DNA from: Meridianimarinicoccus zhengii
GTDB taxonomy: Bacteria > Pseudomonadota > Alphaproteobacteria > Rhodobacterales > Rhodobacteraceae
DNA length: 40,177 nt
Direction: 5' to 3'
Assembly (NCBI RefSeq): GCF_003254465.1
Contig: NZ_QDFI01000039.1
Coordinates: 1-40,177, forward strand
The notes under the pieces were generated by a model, which saw only the letters and a program-made list of their open reading frames with translations, searched no databases and was not told the origin of the DNA. Numbering within the stretch: the first letter of the stretch is position 1; each line of letters opens with the position of its first letter. Positions 8,859 to 19,301 of this stretch are shown piece by piece. A program made the position numbers and the translations under genes.

Positions 8859-9056
8859 ATGGTCTTTTCTGTCCCCCGGTTCTGGTGCCGCTGGCGTCGC
8901 ACGGACCATGTTGACAGGAAAGAGCGGCGGGGACCGAAAGGCAATCCCCCTTCGACAGCGCCCGCATCGAAGGCATCGGCCGCCGCATTTTTGGGCAGCC
9001 GCTCCCTTGCGGCGCGCGCGGCGCGTGTCATCTTGCGCCCGAGCGGAGGCCGATGG

Positions 9057-10100
9057 ATGCGCGACAGCGACGTGCTGCACCTGACGGACCGGGGGCTTTA
9101 CTGCCGCGCCGGGGACTTCTTCATCGACCCGTGGCGGCCGGTGGACCGCGCGCTCGTGACCCACGGGCACGCCGACCACGCGCGATGGGGGCACGGGGCG
9201 TACCTCGCGACCGGGGCCGCGGCGCCCGTGCTGCGGCATCGTCTTGGGGATATCGCGCTCGATACAATCGGATACGGCGAGGTCCGACAGATCGGCGGCG
9301 CGCGGGTGTCGTTCCACCCGGCTGGCCATGTGCCCGGATCGGCACAGGTCCGGGTGGAGGTCGGCGGCGAGGTCTGGGTCGTCACCGGCGATTACAAGCT
9401 GGAGAATGACGGGCTGAGCGAAGCCTTCGAACAACTCCGCTGCCATGCCTTCATCAGCGAATGCACATTCGGGCTGCCGATCTTTCGCTGGCGTCCGCAA
9501 TCAGCCATTGCGGCCCAGATCGCGGACTGGTGGCGCGACTGCGCGGCGGCCGGGCGCACAGCCGTCCTTGGGGCCTACTCGCTGGGCAAGGCGCAGCGGT
9601 TGCTGTCGATGCTCCCCCCGGATCAGGGGCCGATCCTTTGCCACCCAGCCATTGAGGGCACGAACGACGTGCTGCGCGCGCAGGGCTACCCGTTGCCAGA
9701 TACGGTGCGCGCGACAACCGAGGTGACCGCCAAGACCCACCCCGGCGCGCTGGTGATCGCCCCGCCCGCCGCGATGGCCGGGTCATGGCTGAAACGCTTC
9801 GGCCCCGTCTCCACCGCCTTCGCGTCGGGCTGGATGGCGCTGCGCGGCGTGCGGCGGCGGCGCGCGGCGGACCGGGGCTTCGTGATCTCGGACCATGCCG
9901 ACTGGGCCGGGCTGAACACGGCGATCACGGCGACCGGTGCGGAGCGCGTCTACGTCACCCACGGCTACACGGACGTCTTCGCGCGCTGGCTCTGCGACCG
10001 GGGCCTCGACGCGCGCGTGCTCGCGACCGAATTCGGCGGCGAGGCAGAGGACGACCCCGACGCCGCCAGCCCCGCGCCGCCCGGCACGGCTGCGCCCTGA
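9057..10100 (+). CDS. Ligase-associated DNA exonuclease (metallo-beta-lactamase fold)
   Basis: A 347-residue MBL-fold nuclease. The metal motif HGHADH (residues 36-41) is present, with later metal ligands in HPAGHVPGSAQV, VTGDYKLEND and the C-terminal SDHADW. These belong to the beta-CASP-like exonucleases usually encoded beside an ATP-dependent DNA ligase and a Lhr-type helicase, which together are thought to form a repair module. Here no ligase or helicase of that module follows; the next gene is mfd, convergent. The start ATG at 9057 has GGAGG at 9045-9049, seven bases upstream. The C-terminal 25 or so residues are Asp/Ala/Pro-rich. Confidence 0.9.
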   Translation: MRDSDVLHLTDRGLYCRAGDFFIDPWRPVDRALVTHGHADHARWGHGAYLATGAAAPVLRHRLGDIALDTIGYGEVRQIGGARVSFHPAGHVPGSAQVRVEVGGEVWVVTGDYKLENDGLSEAFEQLRCHAFISECTFGLPIFRWRPQSAIAAQIADWWRDCAAAGRTAVLGAYSLGKAQRLLSMLPPDQGPILCHPAIEGTNDVLRAQGYPLPDTVRATTEVTAKTHPGALVIAPPAAMAGSWLKRFGPVSTAFASGWMALRGVRRRRAADRGFVISDHADWAGLNTAITATGAERVYVTHGYTDVFARWLCDRGLDARVLATEFGGEAEDDPDAASPAPPGTAAP

Positions 10101-10112
10101 CGGGACGCATCA

Positions 10113-10156
10113 TCGGGTCATACGGGAGTCATACAAGAGTCCGACAGGAGTCCTAC
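10113..10156. repeat. Four degenerate 11-bp tandem units between convergent genes
   Basis: Four consecutive 11-base units can be read: TCGGGTCATAC, GGGAGTCATAC, AAGAGTCCGAC and AGGAGTCCTAC. They fill most of the 52-bp gap between the exonuclease and mfd stops, and the last unit runs through the mfd stop codon. Period and core (GAGTC-TAC) are visible by eye. It could be replication slippage; no function is apparent. Confidence 0.5.
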
Positions 10157-13100
10157 GCCGTCTCGGGCGGTTTCGCCTTGGCCGACAGGTCCCGCACGAT
10201 AGCGAAGGCGCCCTTGATCTTGTCCGCGTCCCGGACCCAGTCGCGGCGCACCACGATCTTGTTGTCGCGCACCTTGGCCTGCCCGTTCTGCCCCTGCACG
10301 AACTCTACCAGCCCTTGCGGATTGGGGAACTTGTTGTTGTGGAACTGGATCGTGGCGCCCTTGGGCCCCGCGTCAAGCCGCGCGACATGGGCCTTCTTGC
10401 ACTCGGCCTTGATCCGGATGACCAGCAGCAGCGTGTTGACTTCCTTCGGCAATTTGCCGAACCGGTCGATCAGCTCGGCGGCGAAACCTTCCAGTTCCAC
10501 CTTGCTCGTCAGCCCCGACAGCCGCCGGTAGAGCCCGAGCCGCGTGTCCAGATCGGGCACGTAATCCTCGGGGATCAGCACCGGCACGCCAAGGTTGATC
10601 TGCGGCGCCCAGTGCCCGTCATCGTCGGTCAGCCCTTCCAGTTCACCGGAGCGGATCTTGGCCACCGCTTCCTCCAGCATGGTCTGGTACAGTTCATACC
10701 CGACCTCGCGCATCTGGCCCGACTGTTCCTCGCCAATCAGGTTACCCGCACCCCTGATATCAAGGTCTTGCGACGCCAAGGTGAAGCCCGCGCCCAGACT
10801 GTCGAGCGACCCGAGCACCCGCAACCGCTTCTCCGCCGCCGGTGTCAGCGGCGCGCGCGGCTTGGTCATCAGGTAGGCATAGGCTCGGGTCTTGGCCCGC
10901 CCGACCCGGCCCCGGATCTGGTAAAGCTGCGCCAGCCCGAACATGTCGGCGCGATGGATGATCATCGTGTTGGCGGTCGGGATATCCAGCCCGGATTCCA
11001 CGATCGTCGTCGCCAGCAGCACGTCGTACTTGCCGTCGTAAAAGGCGTTCATGCGGTCGTCCAGTTCGCCCGCGCCCATCTGGCCGTGGGCCACGACGAA
11101 ACTGACCTCGGGCACCTGGTCGCGCAGGAACTCCTCGATCTCGGGCAGGTCCTTGATGCGCGGCACCACCACGAAGCTCTGGCCGCCGCGGTAATGTTCG
11201 CGCAAGAGCGCCTCGCGCACCGTCACGCCGTCGAATTCGCTGACATAGGTCCGAATGGCAAGACGATCCACGGGCGGCGTGCCGATGATCGACAACTCGC
11301 GCACGCCCGACAGCGACATCTGCAGCGTACGCGGGATCGGCGTCGCGGTCAGGGTCAGGACATGCACATCGGTGCGCAGCGCTTTCAGCTTTTCCTTGTG
11401 GTTCACGCCGAAGCGCTGCTCCTCGTCGATGATGAGCAGCCCGAGCCGCTGGAACTTCACCGTCTTCGACAGGAGCGCATGGGTCCCGACGACGATATCA
11501 ACCGTGCCATCCGCCAGCCCCGCGCGGGTCGCCGCGGCCTCCTTCGCGGAGACGAACCGCGACAGGTGCCGGACCTCCAGCGGGAAGCCACGGAAGCGTT
11601 CGCGGAATTCCTGCGCGTGCTGGCGGGCAAGCAGCGTCGTGGGCGCGATCACCGCGACCTGCTGGCCCGACATGGCGGCGACGAAGGCCGCACGCAACGC
11701 GACCTCGGTCTTGCCGAAGCCCACGTCGCCGCAAATCAGCCGGTCCATGGGCTGGCCGCTGCCCATGTCCGCGAGCGTGTCGTTGATCGCCGCCAACTGG
11801 TCATCGGTTTCGGTATAGGGAAAGCGCGCGCAGAAGGCGTCCCACATATCCTCGGGCGGCTCGAGGATCGGCGCGCGGCGCAAGGCACGCTCGGCCGCGA
11901 TGCGGATCAGCCGGTCCGCGATTTCCTTGATGCGGGCCTTCAGCCGCGCCTTCTTGGCCTGCCACGCGCCACCGCCCAGCTTGTCGAGCAAGCCTTCCTC
12001 GTGCCCGAAGCGCGACAGCAATTCGATATTCTCGACGGGCAGGAACAGTCGGTCGCCCCCGGCGTATTCCAGCGCCACGCATTCATGGGCGGCCCCCATG
12101 GCAGTGACGACCTCAAGCCCCTTGTACCGCCCGACGCCGTGGTCGACATGCACCACGAGATCACCGGGCGACAGGCTTTGCGCCTCGGTCAGGAAATTCT
12201 CGGCCCGGCGCTTGCGCTTGGTCGTGCGCACCAGCCGGTCGCCGAGCACGTCCTGCTCGGAGATGACGGTCAGACCTTGCGAGATGAAGCCGTGATCCAG
12301 CCCCCAGACCGCCAGATGCACGCCACCCGGCGCATCGGGAACGTCTCGGAAATCATTGATTTCCTGCACATCCTCGATGCCCTCGTCCGCCATCAGCCCG
12401 CGGAGGCGTTCGCGCGCACCGTCGGAATAGCTGGCGATGACCACAGCGCTGCCCCGGCGCACGTCCTGAACATGGGACGCGAGGGTCTTGAAAAGGCTGA
12501 CTTCCTTCTGCTGGCGTTCGAGCAGGAAGTCGCGCCCGATCCGCCCGCCCGCATCCGTGACCCCGGGTCCCGAGGGTTGCGGCAGCGGGTGGAACTGCAC
12601 GACCCGCCGCGCCGCCAGCGCCAGCGCCCACGCGTCTTCGTCGAGATACAGCAGCCCCGGCGGACACGGCTTGTAGACGCTGTCGAGCCGCCCCTTGGCC
12701 TGCATCGCCTCGCGCCGTGCGTCATACTGGTCGGCGATGCTGTCCCAGCGGGCCGCGCGCGCCGGGCCGGTCTGGTCGTCCAGCGTCACCGGCGCGCCGG
12801 GCAGGTAGTCGAAGAGCGTCTCCAACTCGGCATGGAAGAACGGCAGCCAGTGTTCCATCCCCTGGTGCTTGCGCCCCGCGCTCACGGCCTCGTACAGCGG
12901 GTCGTCACGCCCCGCCGCGCCAAACTCCAGCCGGTAGTTCTGGCGGAACCGCATCACCGCCGCGTCGTCGAGGATGATCTCGGACACCGGGGCGAGATCC
13001 ACGATCGACAGTTTCTCGGTCGTGCGCTGGGTCGCCGGGTCGAACCGGCGGGCGCCGTCCAGCACGTCCCCGAAGAGATCCAGCCGCACCGGGTCCGGGT

Positions 13101-13611
13101 GGCCCGGCGGGAAGATGTCGATGATCCCGCCGCGCACGGCATAGTCGCCCGGTTCCATCACCTGCGGGCTTTGGGTGAAGCCCATGCGCACGAGAAACCC
13201 GCGAAGCGCGCCCTCGTCCAGCCGGTCGCCCACCCGCGCCGTGAAGGCCGCGTCGCGCAGCACGGCGCGGGCGGGCAGCCGCTGGGTCGCGGCATTGAGC
13301 GTCGTTAGCAGCACGAAGCGTTTCGGCGCGCCATGGACAAGGGCCGCCAGCGTCGCCATCCGTGCGGCGGAGATGTCGGCATTGGGCGAGATCCGGTCAT
13401 AGGGCAGACAATCCCACGCCGGAAACGTCAGCACCGGCATGCCCGGCGCGAAGAACGCGAGCGCGGCGCGCATCGCCTCCAGCCGCCGGTCGTCGCGGGC
13501 GACATGGATCACCGGCCCGCCTGCGCGGTCGATCTCCGCCAGCACCAGCCGCGCGTCGAACCCTTCGGGCGCCCCGCCGATGGTCACCGCCTGTGGGTGC
13601 CTGTCCGCCAT
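10153..13611 (-). CDS. mfd: Transcription-repair coupling factor Mfd
   Basis: ATP-dependent DNA translocase of 1152 residues that removes RNA polymerase stalled at lesions and recruits UvrA for nucleotide excision repair. The N-terminal UvrB-like half (GMPVLTFPAWDCLPYDR, DYAVRGGIIDIFPPG) is followed by the RNA-polymerase-interaction domain (GDLVVHVDHGVGRYKGLE) and the RecG-like motor with Walker A GDVGFGKT (residues 628-635), Walker B DEEQRFGV and TATPIPRTLQMS. The length matches the family. The start ATG at 13611 (MADRHPQAVTIGG) follows an AGGGG; an in-frame upstream ATG would add 21 non-conserved residues. Stop TAG at 10153-10155. Confidence 0.97.
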   Translation of the reverse strand: MADRHPQAVTIGGAPEGFDARLVLAEIDRAGGPVIHVARDDRRLEAMRAALAFFAPGMPVLTFPAWDCLPYDRISPNADISAARMATLAALVHGAPKRFVLLTTLNAATQRLPARAVLRDAAFTARVGDRLDEGALRGFLVRMGFTQSPQVMEPGDYAVRGGIIDIFPPGHPDPVRLDLFGDVLDGARRFDPATQRTTEKLSIVDLAPVSEIILDDAAVMRFRQNYRLEFGAAGRDDPLYEAVSAGRKHQGMEHWLPFFHAELETLFDYLPGAPVTLDDQTGPARAARWDSIADQYDARREAMQAKGRLDSVYKPCPPGLLYLDEDAWALALAARRVVQFHPLPQPSGPGVTDAGGRIGRDFLLERQQKEVSLFKTLASHVQDVRRGSAVVIASYSDGARERLRGLMADEGIEDVQEINDFRDVPDAPGGVHLAVWGLDHGFISQGLTVISEQDVLGDRLVRTTKRKRRAENFLTEAQSLSPGDLVVHVDHGVGRYKGLEVVTAMGAAHECVALEYAGGDRLFLPVENIELLSRFGHEEGLLDKLGGGAWQAKKARLKARIKEIADRLIRIAAERALRRAPILEPPEDMWDAFCARFPYTETDDQLAAINDTLADMGSGQPMDRLICGDVGFGKTEVALRAAFVAAMSGQQVAVIAPTTLLARQHAQEFRERFRGFPLEVRHLSRFVSAKEAAATRAGLADGTVDIVVGTHALLSKTVKFQRLGLLIIDEEQRFGVNHKEKLKALRTDVHVLTLTATPIPRTLQMSLSGVRELSIIGTPPVDRLAIRTYVSEFDGVTVREALLREHYRGGQSFVVVPRIKDLPEIEEFLRDQVPEVSFVVAHGQMGAGELDDRMNAFYDGKYDVLLATTIVESGLDIPTANTMIIHRADMFGLAQLYQIRGRVGRAKTRAYAYLMTKPRAPLTPAAEKRLRVLGSLDSLGAGFTLASQDLDIRGAGNLIGEEQSGQMREVGYELYQTMLEEAVAKIRSGELEGLTDDDGHWAPQINLGVPVLIPEDYVPDLDTRLGLYRRLSGLTSKVELEGFAAELIDRFGKLPKEVNTLLLVIRIKAECKKAHVARLDAGPKGATIQFHNNKFPNPQGLVEFVQGQNGQAKVRDNKIVVRRDWVRDADKIKGAFAIVRDLSAKAKPPETA

Positions 13612-13639
13612 ACTGCCCGCCCCTGTCTGACCCGCCTGA

Positions 13640-15364
<1,725 letters not shown>

Positions 15365-15404
15365 GCAGGCTGCCACCCATCCTGCGGCGCCTGCAATGCG
15401 GGCC

Positions 15405-15433
15405 ATGACAGGCGCTGCGCCATGGGCTAGACT
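15405..15433 (+). promoter_or_regulatory. Candidate sigma-70 promoter for the SYLF/penicillin-acylase pair
   Basis: ATGACA (15405-15410, 5 of 6 to TTGACA) and TAGACT (15428-15433, 4 of 6 to TATAAT) are separated by exactly 17 bases, 50 bp before the SYLF start codon. This is the best promoter-like arrangement I found in the window. Confidence 0.45.
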
Positions 15434-15482
15434 GTCGCTAATCAATCAAGGGGCCAAAGGGCCGCGAACAGAGGCAGAGAGC

Positions 15483-16028
15483 ATGACACATTTCACCCGC
15501 CGCGGGCTGGTGCTGGGCGCCGTGGCGCTGGCGGCCTGCGACAACTCCCCCGGTGCGCAGGGCGCGGACGTGATCGACAACCGCGTGCGCAACGCGCTCG
15601 ACTACATGTACGCGACCTATCCCGAAACGCTGCAACTGCGCGACAAGTCGGTGGGCAAGCTTGTGATGCCCATGATCGGCGAGGCCGGGTTCATCGTCGG
15701 CGGCAGCTATGGCGAAGGCGCGCTGCTGATCGACGACGTGACGGTGGATTACTACTCGGCCACGCAGGGCAGCATCGGGTTCCAGATCGGCGCGCAGCAA
15801 TACGCCTATGTCATCTTCTTCCTGACACCGACCGCGCTGCGGGAGTTCCGCACCTCGCCCGGCTGGTCGGGCGGCGCGGGGGCCGAGGTGACCGGCGGGC
15901 GCGAAGGCGCCGGGCTGTCCGCGAACACGATGGCGCAGAATTCCGCCGTGGCGTTCCTGTTCGCGCGGCAGGGGCTGATGGCCGGGGCCACGATCGAAGG
16001 CACCAAGTACACCCGTATCCTGCGCTGA
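15483..16028 (+). CDS. SYLF-domain (YSC84-related) lipid-binding lipoprotein
   Basis: A 181-residue protein with a lipoprotein-type signal: RR at residues 6-7, a hydrophobic core GLVLGAVAL and the lipobox LAAC, giving Cys19 as the lipidated residue. Asp at +2 would, by the E. coli rule, favour inner-membrane retention. The twin Arg (TRRGLVLG) leaves Tat export possible. The mature part matches the SYLF/YSC84 fold: KSVGKLVMPMIGEAGFIVGG, then GEGALLIDDVTVDYYS, GSIGFQIGAQQY and AVAFLFARQGLM. These domains bind phosphoinositides or other lipids in eukaryotes; bacterial roles are unclear. It is 19 bp upstream of the penicillin-acylase gene, likely one operon. Confidence 0.85.
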   Translation: MTHFTRRGLVLGAVALAACDNSPGAQGADVIDNRVRNALDYMYATYPETLQLRDKSVGKLVMPMIGEAGFIVGGSYGEGALLIDDVTVDYYSATQGSIGFQIGAQQYAYVIFFLTPTALREFRTSPGWSGGAGAEVTGGREGAGLSANTMAQNSAVAFLFARQGLMAGATIEGTKYTRILR

Positions 16029-16047
16029 TCCGCACCGGGGGCGCGCC

Positions 16048-18531
16048 ATGACCGTTCTGCTTCGATGGCTGACGCGGCTGGTGCTGGCCGGGCTGGTGCT
16101 GGGGGCCATGGCCTTGGCGCTGGTCTATTACCTTGTGTCGCGGTCCCTGCCCGACTACGGCGCCACACACGACGTCGCGGGGATCACCGCCCCGGTCCGC
16201 ATCGTGCGCGATACGGCCGGCGTGCCGCATGTCTTCGGCGAAACGGATGCCGATACGTTCTTCGGGCTCGGCTTCGTGCACGCGCAGGACCGGCTCTGGC
16301 AGATGACGCTGATGCGGCGCACGGCGCAGGGGCGACTGTCGGAGTTGTTCGGCGCGCGTACGGTGGGGATCGACGAAACCCTGCGGCGGTTCGACATCTA
16401 CCGGCTGGCCGCGCAGTCCGAAGGCGCGCAGGACGAAGCCACGCGCGCCGCGCTGGAGGCCTATGCCGAAGGCGTCAACGCATGGATCGCCACCGTGAAT
16501 GCCGAGGCACGGGGCCGCGGCGCGCCCGAATTCTTCCTGTTCGACGCGCAGATCGCCCCTTGGCAACCGGCCGACAGTCTCGCGATCATCAAGCTGATGG
16601 GGTTGCAGCTTTCCTCCCACCTCGACCATGAGGTCCTGCGCGCCCGGACCGCCCTGGCGCTGGAGGACCGCCCAGAACGGCTGCTCGATATCCTGCCCGA
16701 CATGCCCGGTGACGGCGTGGTGGAACTGCCCGATCTCAGCTGGCTCGGCCCCGGACCGGACGCCGATAGCCATGCGGCGGCAGATATCCGCGATGACCCG
16801 CTGTCGCCCCTGCGCCGCGCGCCACTGGCGGGCGCGTCGAACGCCTGGGCCGCGACGCCCGCGCGCAGCACGACGGCGGGCACGCTTCTCGCCAACGACC
16901 CGCATCTGGGACTGTCCGCGCCATCGATCTGGTATCTTGCGCGGATCGAACTGGACAGCGGCGGCGTGATCGGGGGCACGATCCCGGGCCTACCTCTCGT
17001 GCTGGCGGGGCGGAGCGATGCGCTGGGATGGGGACTGACCACGGCGGGGCTCGACGATCTCGACGTGTATCTCGAACGGCTCGATCCCGAAGACCCCGAC
17101 CGATACCTGACGCCGTCGAGCGAATACGTGCCCTTCCGCGTGGAAAGCAGCGTGATCCGGGTCAATGGCGGCGACCCCGTCACGATCCGGCTGCGCTGGA
17201 CGGATCGCGGGCCTGTGCTGTCGCCCGACCAGTTCGGGCTGGACCGTATCACGCCTGCGGGGCATCTGCCCTCCATCGCGTGGACGGTGCTGTCGGGGGA
17301 CGACACGTCGATGTCGGCGGCGATGGCGCTGATGCGCGCGCAGGATGTGGATGCGGGGCTGGCTGCCATGGAATCCCATGTGGCCCCCGCGCAGATGCTG
17401 ACGCTGGTGGACCGTGACCGGATCGCGATGCAGATGATCGGGGACGCGCCGCGCCGTTCGGCGCTGCACGACTCGCTCGGGCGGCTGCCAAGCCCCGGCT
17501 GGCGCGCGCACAACCATTGGCAGGGCATGCTGCCCTATGATGCCAACCCGCGCTTCATCGATCCGGTCAGCGGCATCCTCGGGACCACCAACAACAAGAT
17601 CATCGACAGGGCTTTCCCGCTCCATGTCAGCCATGAATGGGGCGACCGCCTGCGGATCACGCGGTTGCAGACGCTGATGCAGGATCGCCCCGTGCACAGC
17701 CGTGAAAGCTTCGTGGAGGCGCAGCTCGACACGGTCAGCCCGGCGGCGCGGGTGCTGCTGCCGTTGATGGGGCGCGAGTTGTGGTTCACCGGCGAAGCCG
17801 CGCCCGAAGGCACGGCCGACAGGCGCCGACGCGATGCGCTCGACCTGCTGGCCGCCTGGAACGGCGAGATGAACCCGCACCGGCCAGAACCGCTGATCTA
17901 TGCGGCGTGGCTGCGGGCGCTCAACGCGCGGCTCATCACCGACGACCTTGGCGGACCCCTGGCTGCGGAGTTTACCCATCCCGATCCCCTCTTCATCGAA
18001 CGGGTCCTGCGCGACGTGGAGGGGGCGGCCGCGTGGTGCGACGTGGCGCAATCCGCCGCATCCGAGACCTGCGTGGACATGGCGCGGCTGGCGCTGGACG
18101 ACGCGCTGCAATGGATATCGGAGAACCATGGCGGCGGGCTCGAAACGCTGACATGGGGCACGGCGCATATGGCGCAGCTCGACCACGAGGTGCTGGGCGG
18201 GGCACCGGGCCTCGGCTGGCTGGTGAACATCCGCTACCCGACGGGCGGTGGCGATCACACGCTGATGCGCGGGCGGACGGCCGGGGACGGGCCGCGGCCC
18301 TTCGCCAACGTCCATGGGGCCGCCTATCGCGGGGTCTATGACATGGCCGATCCGGACAGTTCGGTCTTCGTCATCTCGACAGGGCAATCCGGCCACCCGC
18401 TGTCACGGTTCTATGACAATCTCGGCGAACGCTGGCGGCGCGGCGAATACATCCCCATGTCGCTCGATCCGGCGCTGGCAGAGGCCGGGGCTGCGGGGAT
18501 CACGCTGCTGGAACCGGAACCCGGACGTTAA
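16048..18531 (+). CDS. Penicillin acylase family protein (Ntn hydrolase)
   Basis: An 827-residue self-processing amidase. A membrane/signal segment (LVLAGLVLGAMALALVYYLV, about residues 11-30) suggests periplasmic location. The alpha-chain motif RDTAGVPHVFGETDAD is followed by FGLGFVHAQDRLWQM. The autocatalytic junction GASNAWA places the N-terminal nucleophile of the beta chain at Ser264. The conserved LANDPHL and the HEWGDR segments follow. Members cleave amides such as penicillins, acyl-homoserine lactones or N-acyl amino acids; the substrate here cannot be told from sequence. It has the expected full length and lies just downstream of the SYLF lipoprotein gene. Confidence 0.92.
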   Translation: MTVLLRWLTRLVLAGLVLGAMALALVYYLVSRSLPDYGATHDVAGITAPVRIVRDTAGVPHVFGETDADTFFGLGFVHAQDRLWQMTLMRRTAQGRLSELFGARTVGIDETLRRFDIYRLAAQSEGAQDEATRAALEAYAEGVNAWIATVNAEARGRGAPEFFLFDAQIAPWQPADSLAIIKLMGLQLSSHLDHEVLRARTALALEDRPERLLDILPDMPGDGVVELPDLSWLGPGPDADSHAAADIRDDPLSPLRRAPLAGASNAWAATPARSTTAGTLLANDPHLGLSAPSIWYLARIELDSGGVIGGTIPGLPLVLAGRSDALGWGLTTAGLDDLDVYLERLDPEDPDRYLTPSSEYVPFRVESSVIRVNGGDPVTIRLRWTDRGPVLSPDQFGLDRITPAGHLPSIAWTVLSGDDTSMSAAMALMRAQDVDAGLAAMESHVAPAQMLTLVDRDRIAMQMIGDAPRRSALHDSLGRLPSPGWRAHNHWQGMLPYDANPRFIDPVSGILGTTNNKIIDRAFPLHVSHEWGDRLRITRLQTLMQDRPVHSRESFVEAQLDTVSPAARVLLPLMGRELWFTGEAAPEGTADRRRRDALDLLAAWNGEMNPHRPEPLIYAAWLRALNARLITDDLGGPLAAEFTHPDPLFIERVLRDVEGAAAWCDVAQSAASETCVDMARLALDDALQWISENHGGGLETLTWGTAHMAQLDHEVLGGAPGLGWLVNIRYPTGGGDHTLMRGRTAGDGPRPFANVHGAAYRGVYDMADPDSSVFVISTGQSGHPLSRFYDNLGERWRRGEYIPMSLDPALAEAGAAGITLLEPEPGR

Positions 18532-18608
18532 CCATTTGTTCGGTATGTCACTGACGAAATTAGGCTAAATTTGTTAGTTTCCCCGTGAGCTTTCAGCCGG
18601 AGATTGAC

Positions 18609-19214
18609 ATGACATCCTTTCGAAATTTTGCCTTGACCGTCGCTGCATCGGTGATCCTGCCCATGGCGGCATCTGCAGCGACCGCTGTCGATATCGACGC
18701 CAAGGCAAATTCCAGCAACACGACCGACCGCACGGTATCGACCAATTTCCTCGCGCTGACGCTGGAACGGGGCGTCTACGAGATCACGCCGATCGATCGC
18801 GGCGGCGCAGGCGGGTTCACGGCGCTCACCGTCTGGAACAACGTGCAGGGCTGCAACGGACTGGGCGAAGGCTGCAGCAAGGGCTGGTTCTGGCGTGTGG
18901 ACCTCATTTCCGAGGGTGACAACCTTCAGCCGTCGGGCAACGGGGGCACTTCGTCGCGGATCAACCTGACCTCGGACCGGTTCTCGACAGCCGGGGCCGC
19001 CTTTGCAGCGGCCGACGCCAGCGGCCCCGCCCTGTTCAAGCTGCTGGCGGATGACACCGTGTATTTCGGTGTCACCGACACACCCATCGGCGACAATGCC
19101 GGCGGCGTATCCTTCGACCTGGAACGCGTGGGCGCCGTGCCGCTGCCGCTGCCCGCCGCATTGCTTCTTGGCGGTGTCGGCCTTCTCGGTGCCGTGCGCG
19201 CGCGCCGCGGCTGA
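18609..19214 (+). CDS. VPLPA-CTERM sorting-domain surface/secreted protein
   Basis: A 201-residue exported protein with a Sec signal peptide (residues 1-24, cut near AASAAT) and a C-terminal sorting signal: VPLPLPAALLLGG, a hydrophobic helix, then the basic end RARRG. This is the VPLPA-CTERM variant of PEP-CTERM, recognised by an exosortase-like transpeptidase encoded elsewhere. The central region is beta-rich with one CNGLGEGC cysteine pair and no recognised enzymatic motif. The start ATG 18609 has GGAG at 18599-18602, six bases upstream; the in-frame GTG at 18585 is disfavoured. The 77-bp leader is notably AT-rich against its surroundings. Function is unknown. Confidence 0.85.
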   Translation: MTSFRNFALTVAASVILPMAASAATAVDIDAKANSSNTTDRTVSTNFLALTLERGVYEITPIDRGGAGGFTALTVWNNVQGCNGLGEGCSKGWFWRVDLISEGDNLQPSGNGGTSSRINLTSDRFSTAGAAFAAADASGPALFKLLADDTVYFGVTDTPIGDNAGGVSFDLERVGAVPLPLPAALLLGGVGLLGAVRARRG

Positions 19215-19243
19215 GACGAGCGACCATCCGACACGAAACAGAG

Positions 19244-19265
19244 CGGCGTCCCTCGGGGGGCGCCG
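19244..19265. terminator. Bidirectional intrinsic terminator between the VPLPA gene and hflX
   Basis: CGGCGTCCC pairs with GGGGCGCCG (one T-G pair) around a short loop. The plus strand continues TCTTCG and the minus strand CTCTGTTTC, both pyrimidine/T-rich. It sits between two convergent stops, 30 bp after one and 37 bp after the other. Confidence 0.7.
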
Positions 19266-19301
19266 TCTTCGCATGGGACACCTGCCTCAGGCGCCCTTCG
19301 G

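Noticed and set aside
8911-8940. Perfect TTGACA at 8911-8916 as a promoter for the exonuclease.
   Set aside because: No acceptable -10 hexamer occurs 16-18 bases downstream.
8859-9500. N-terminal extension of the ATP-grasp frame to position 9500.
   Set aside because: The extension is antisense to the exonuclease and has no ATP-grasp-like sequence; ATG 8858 gives the normal family N-terminus.
9937-13308. A 1123-residue plus-strand open frame opposite mfd.
   Set aside because: Antisense shadow of mfd with composition typical of reverse-frame translation and no family motifs.
18536-18571. TTGTTC with TAGGCT/TAAATT as a promoter for the VPLPA-CTERM gene.
   Set aside because: Spacing or hexamer match is poor in every pairing; only the AT-rich nature of the leader is safe to state.
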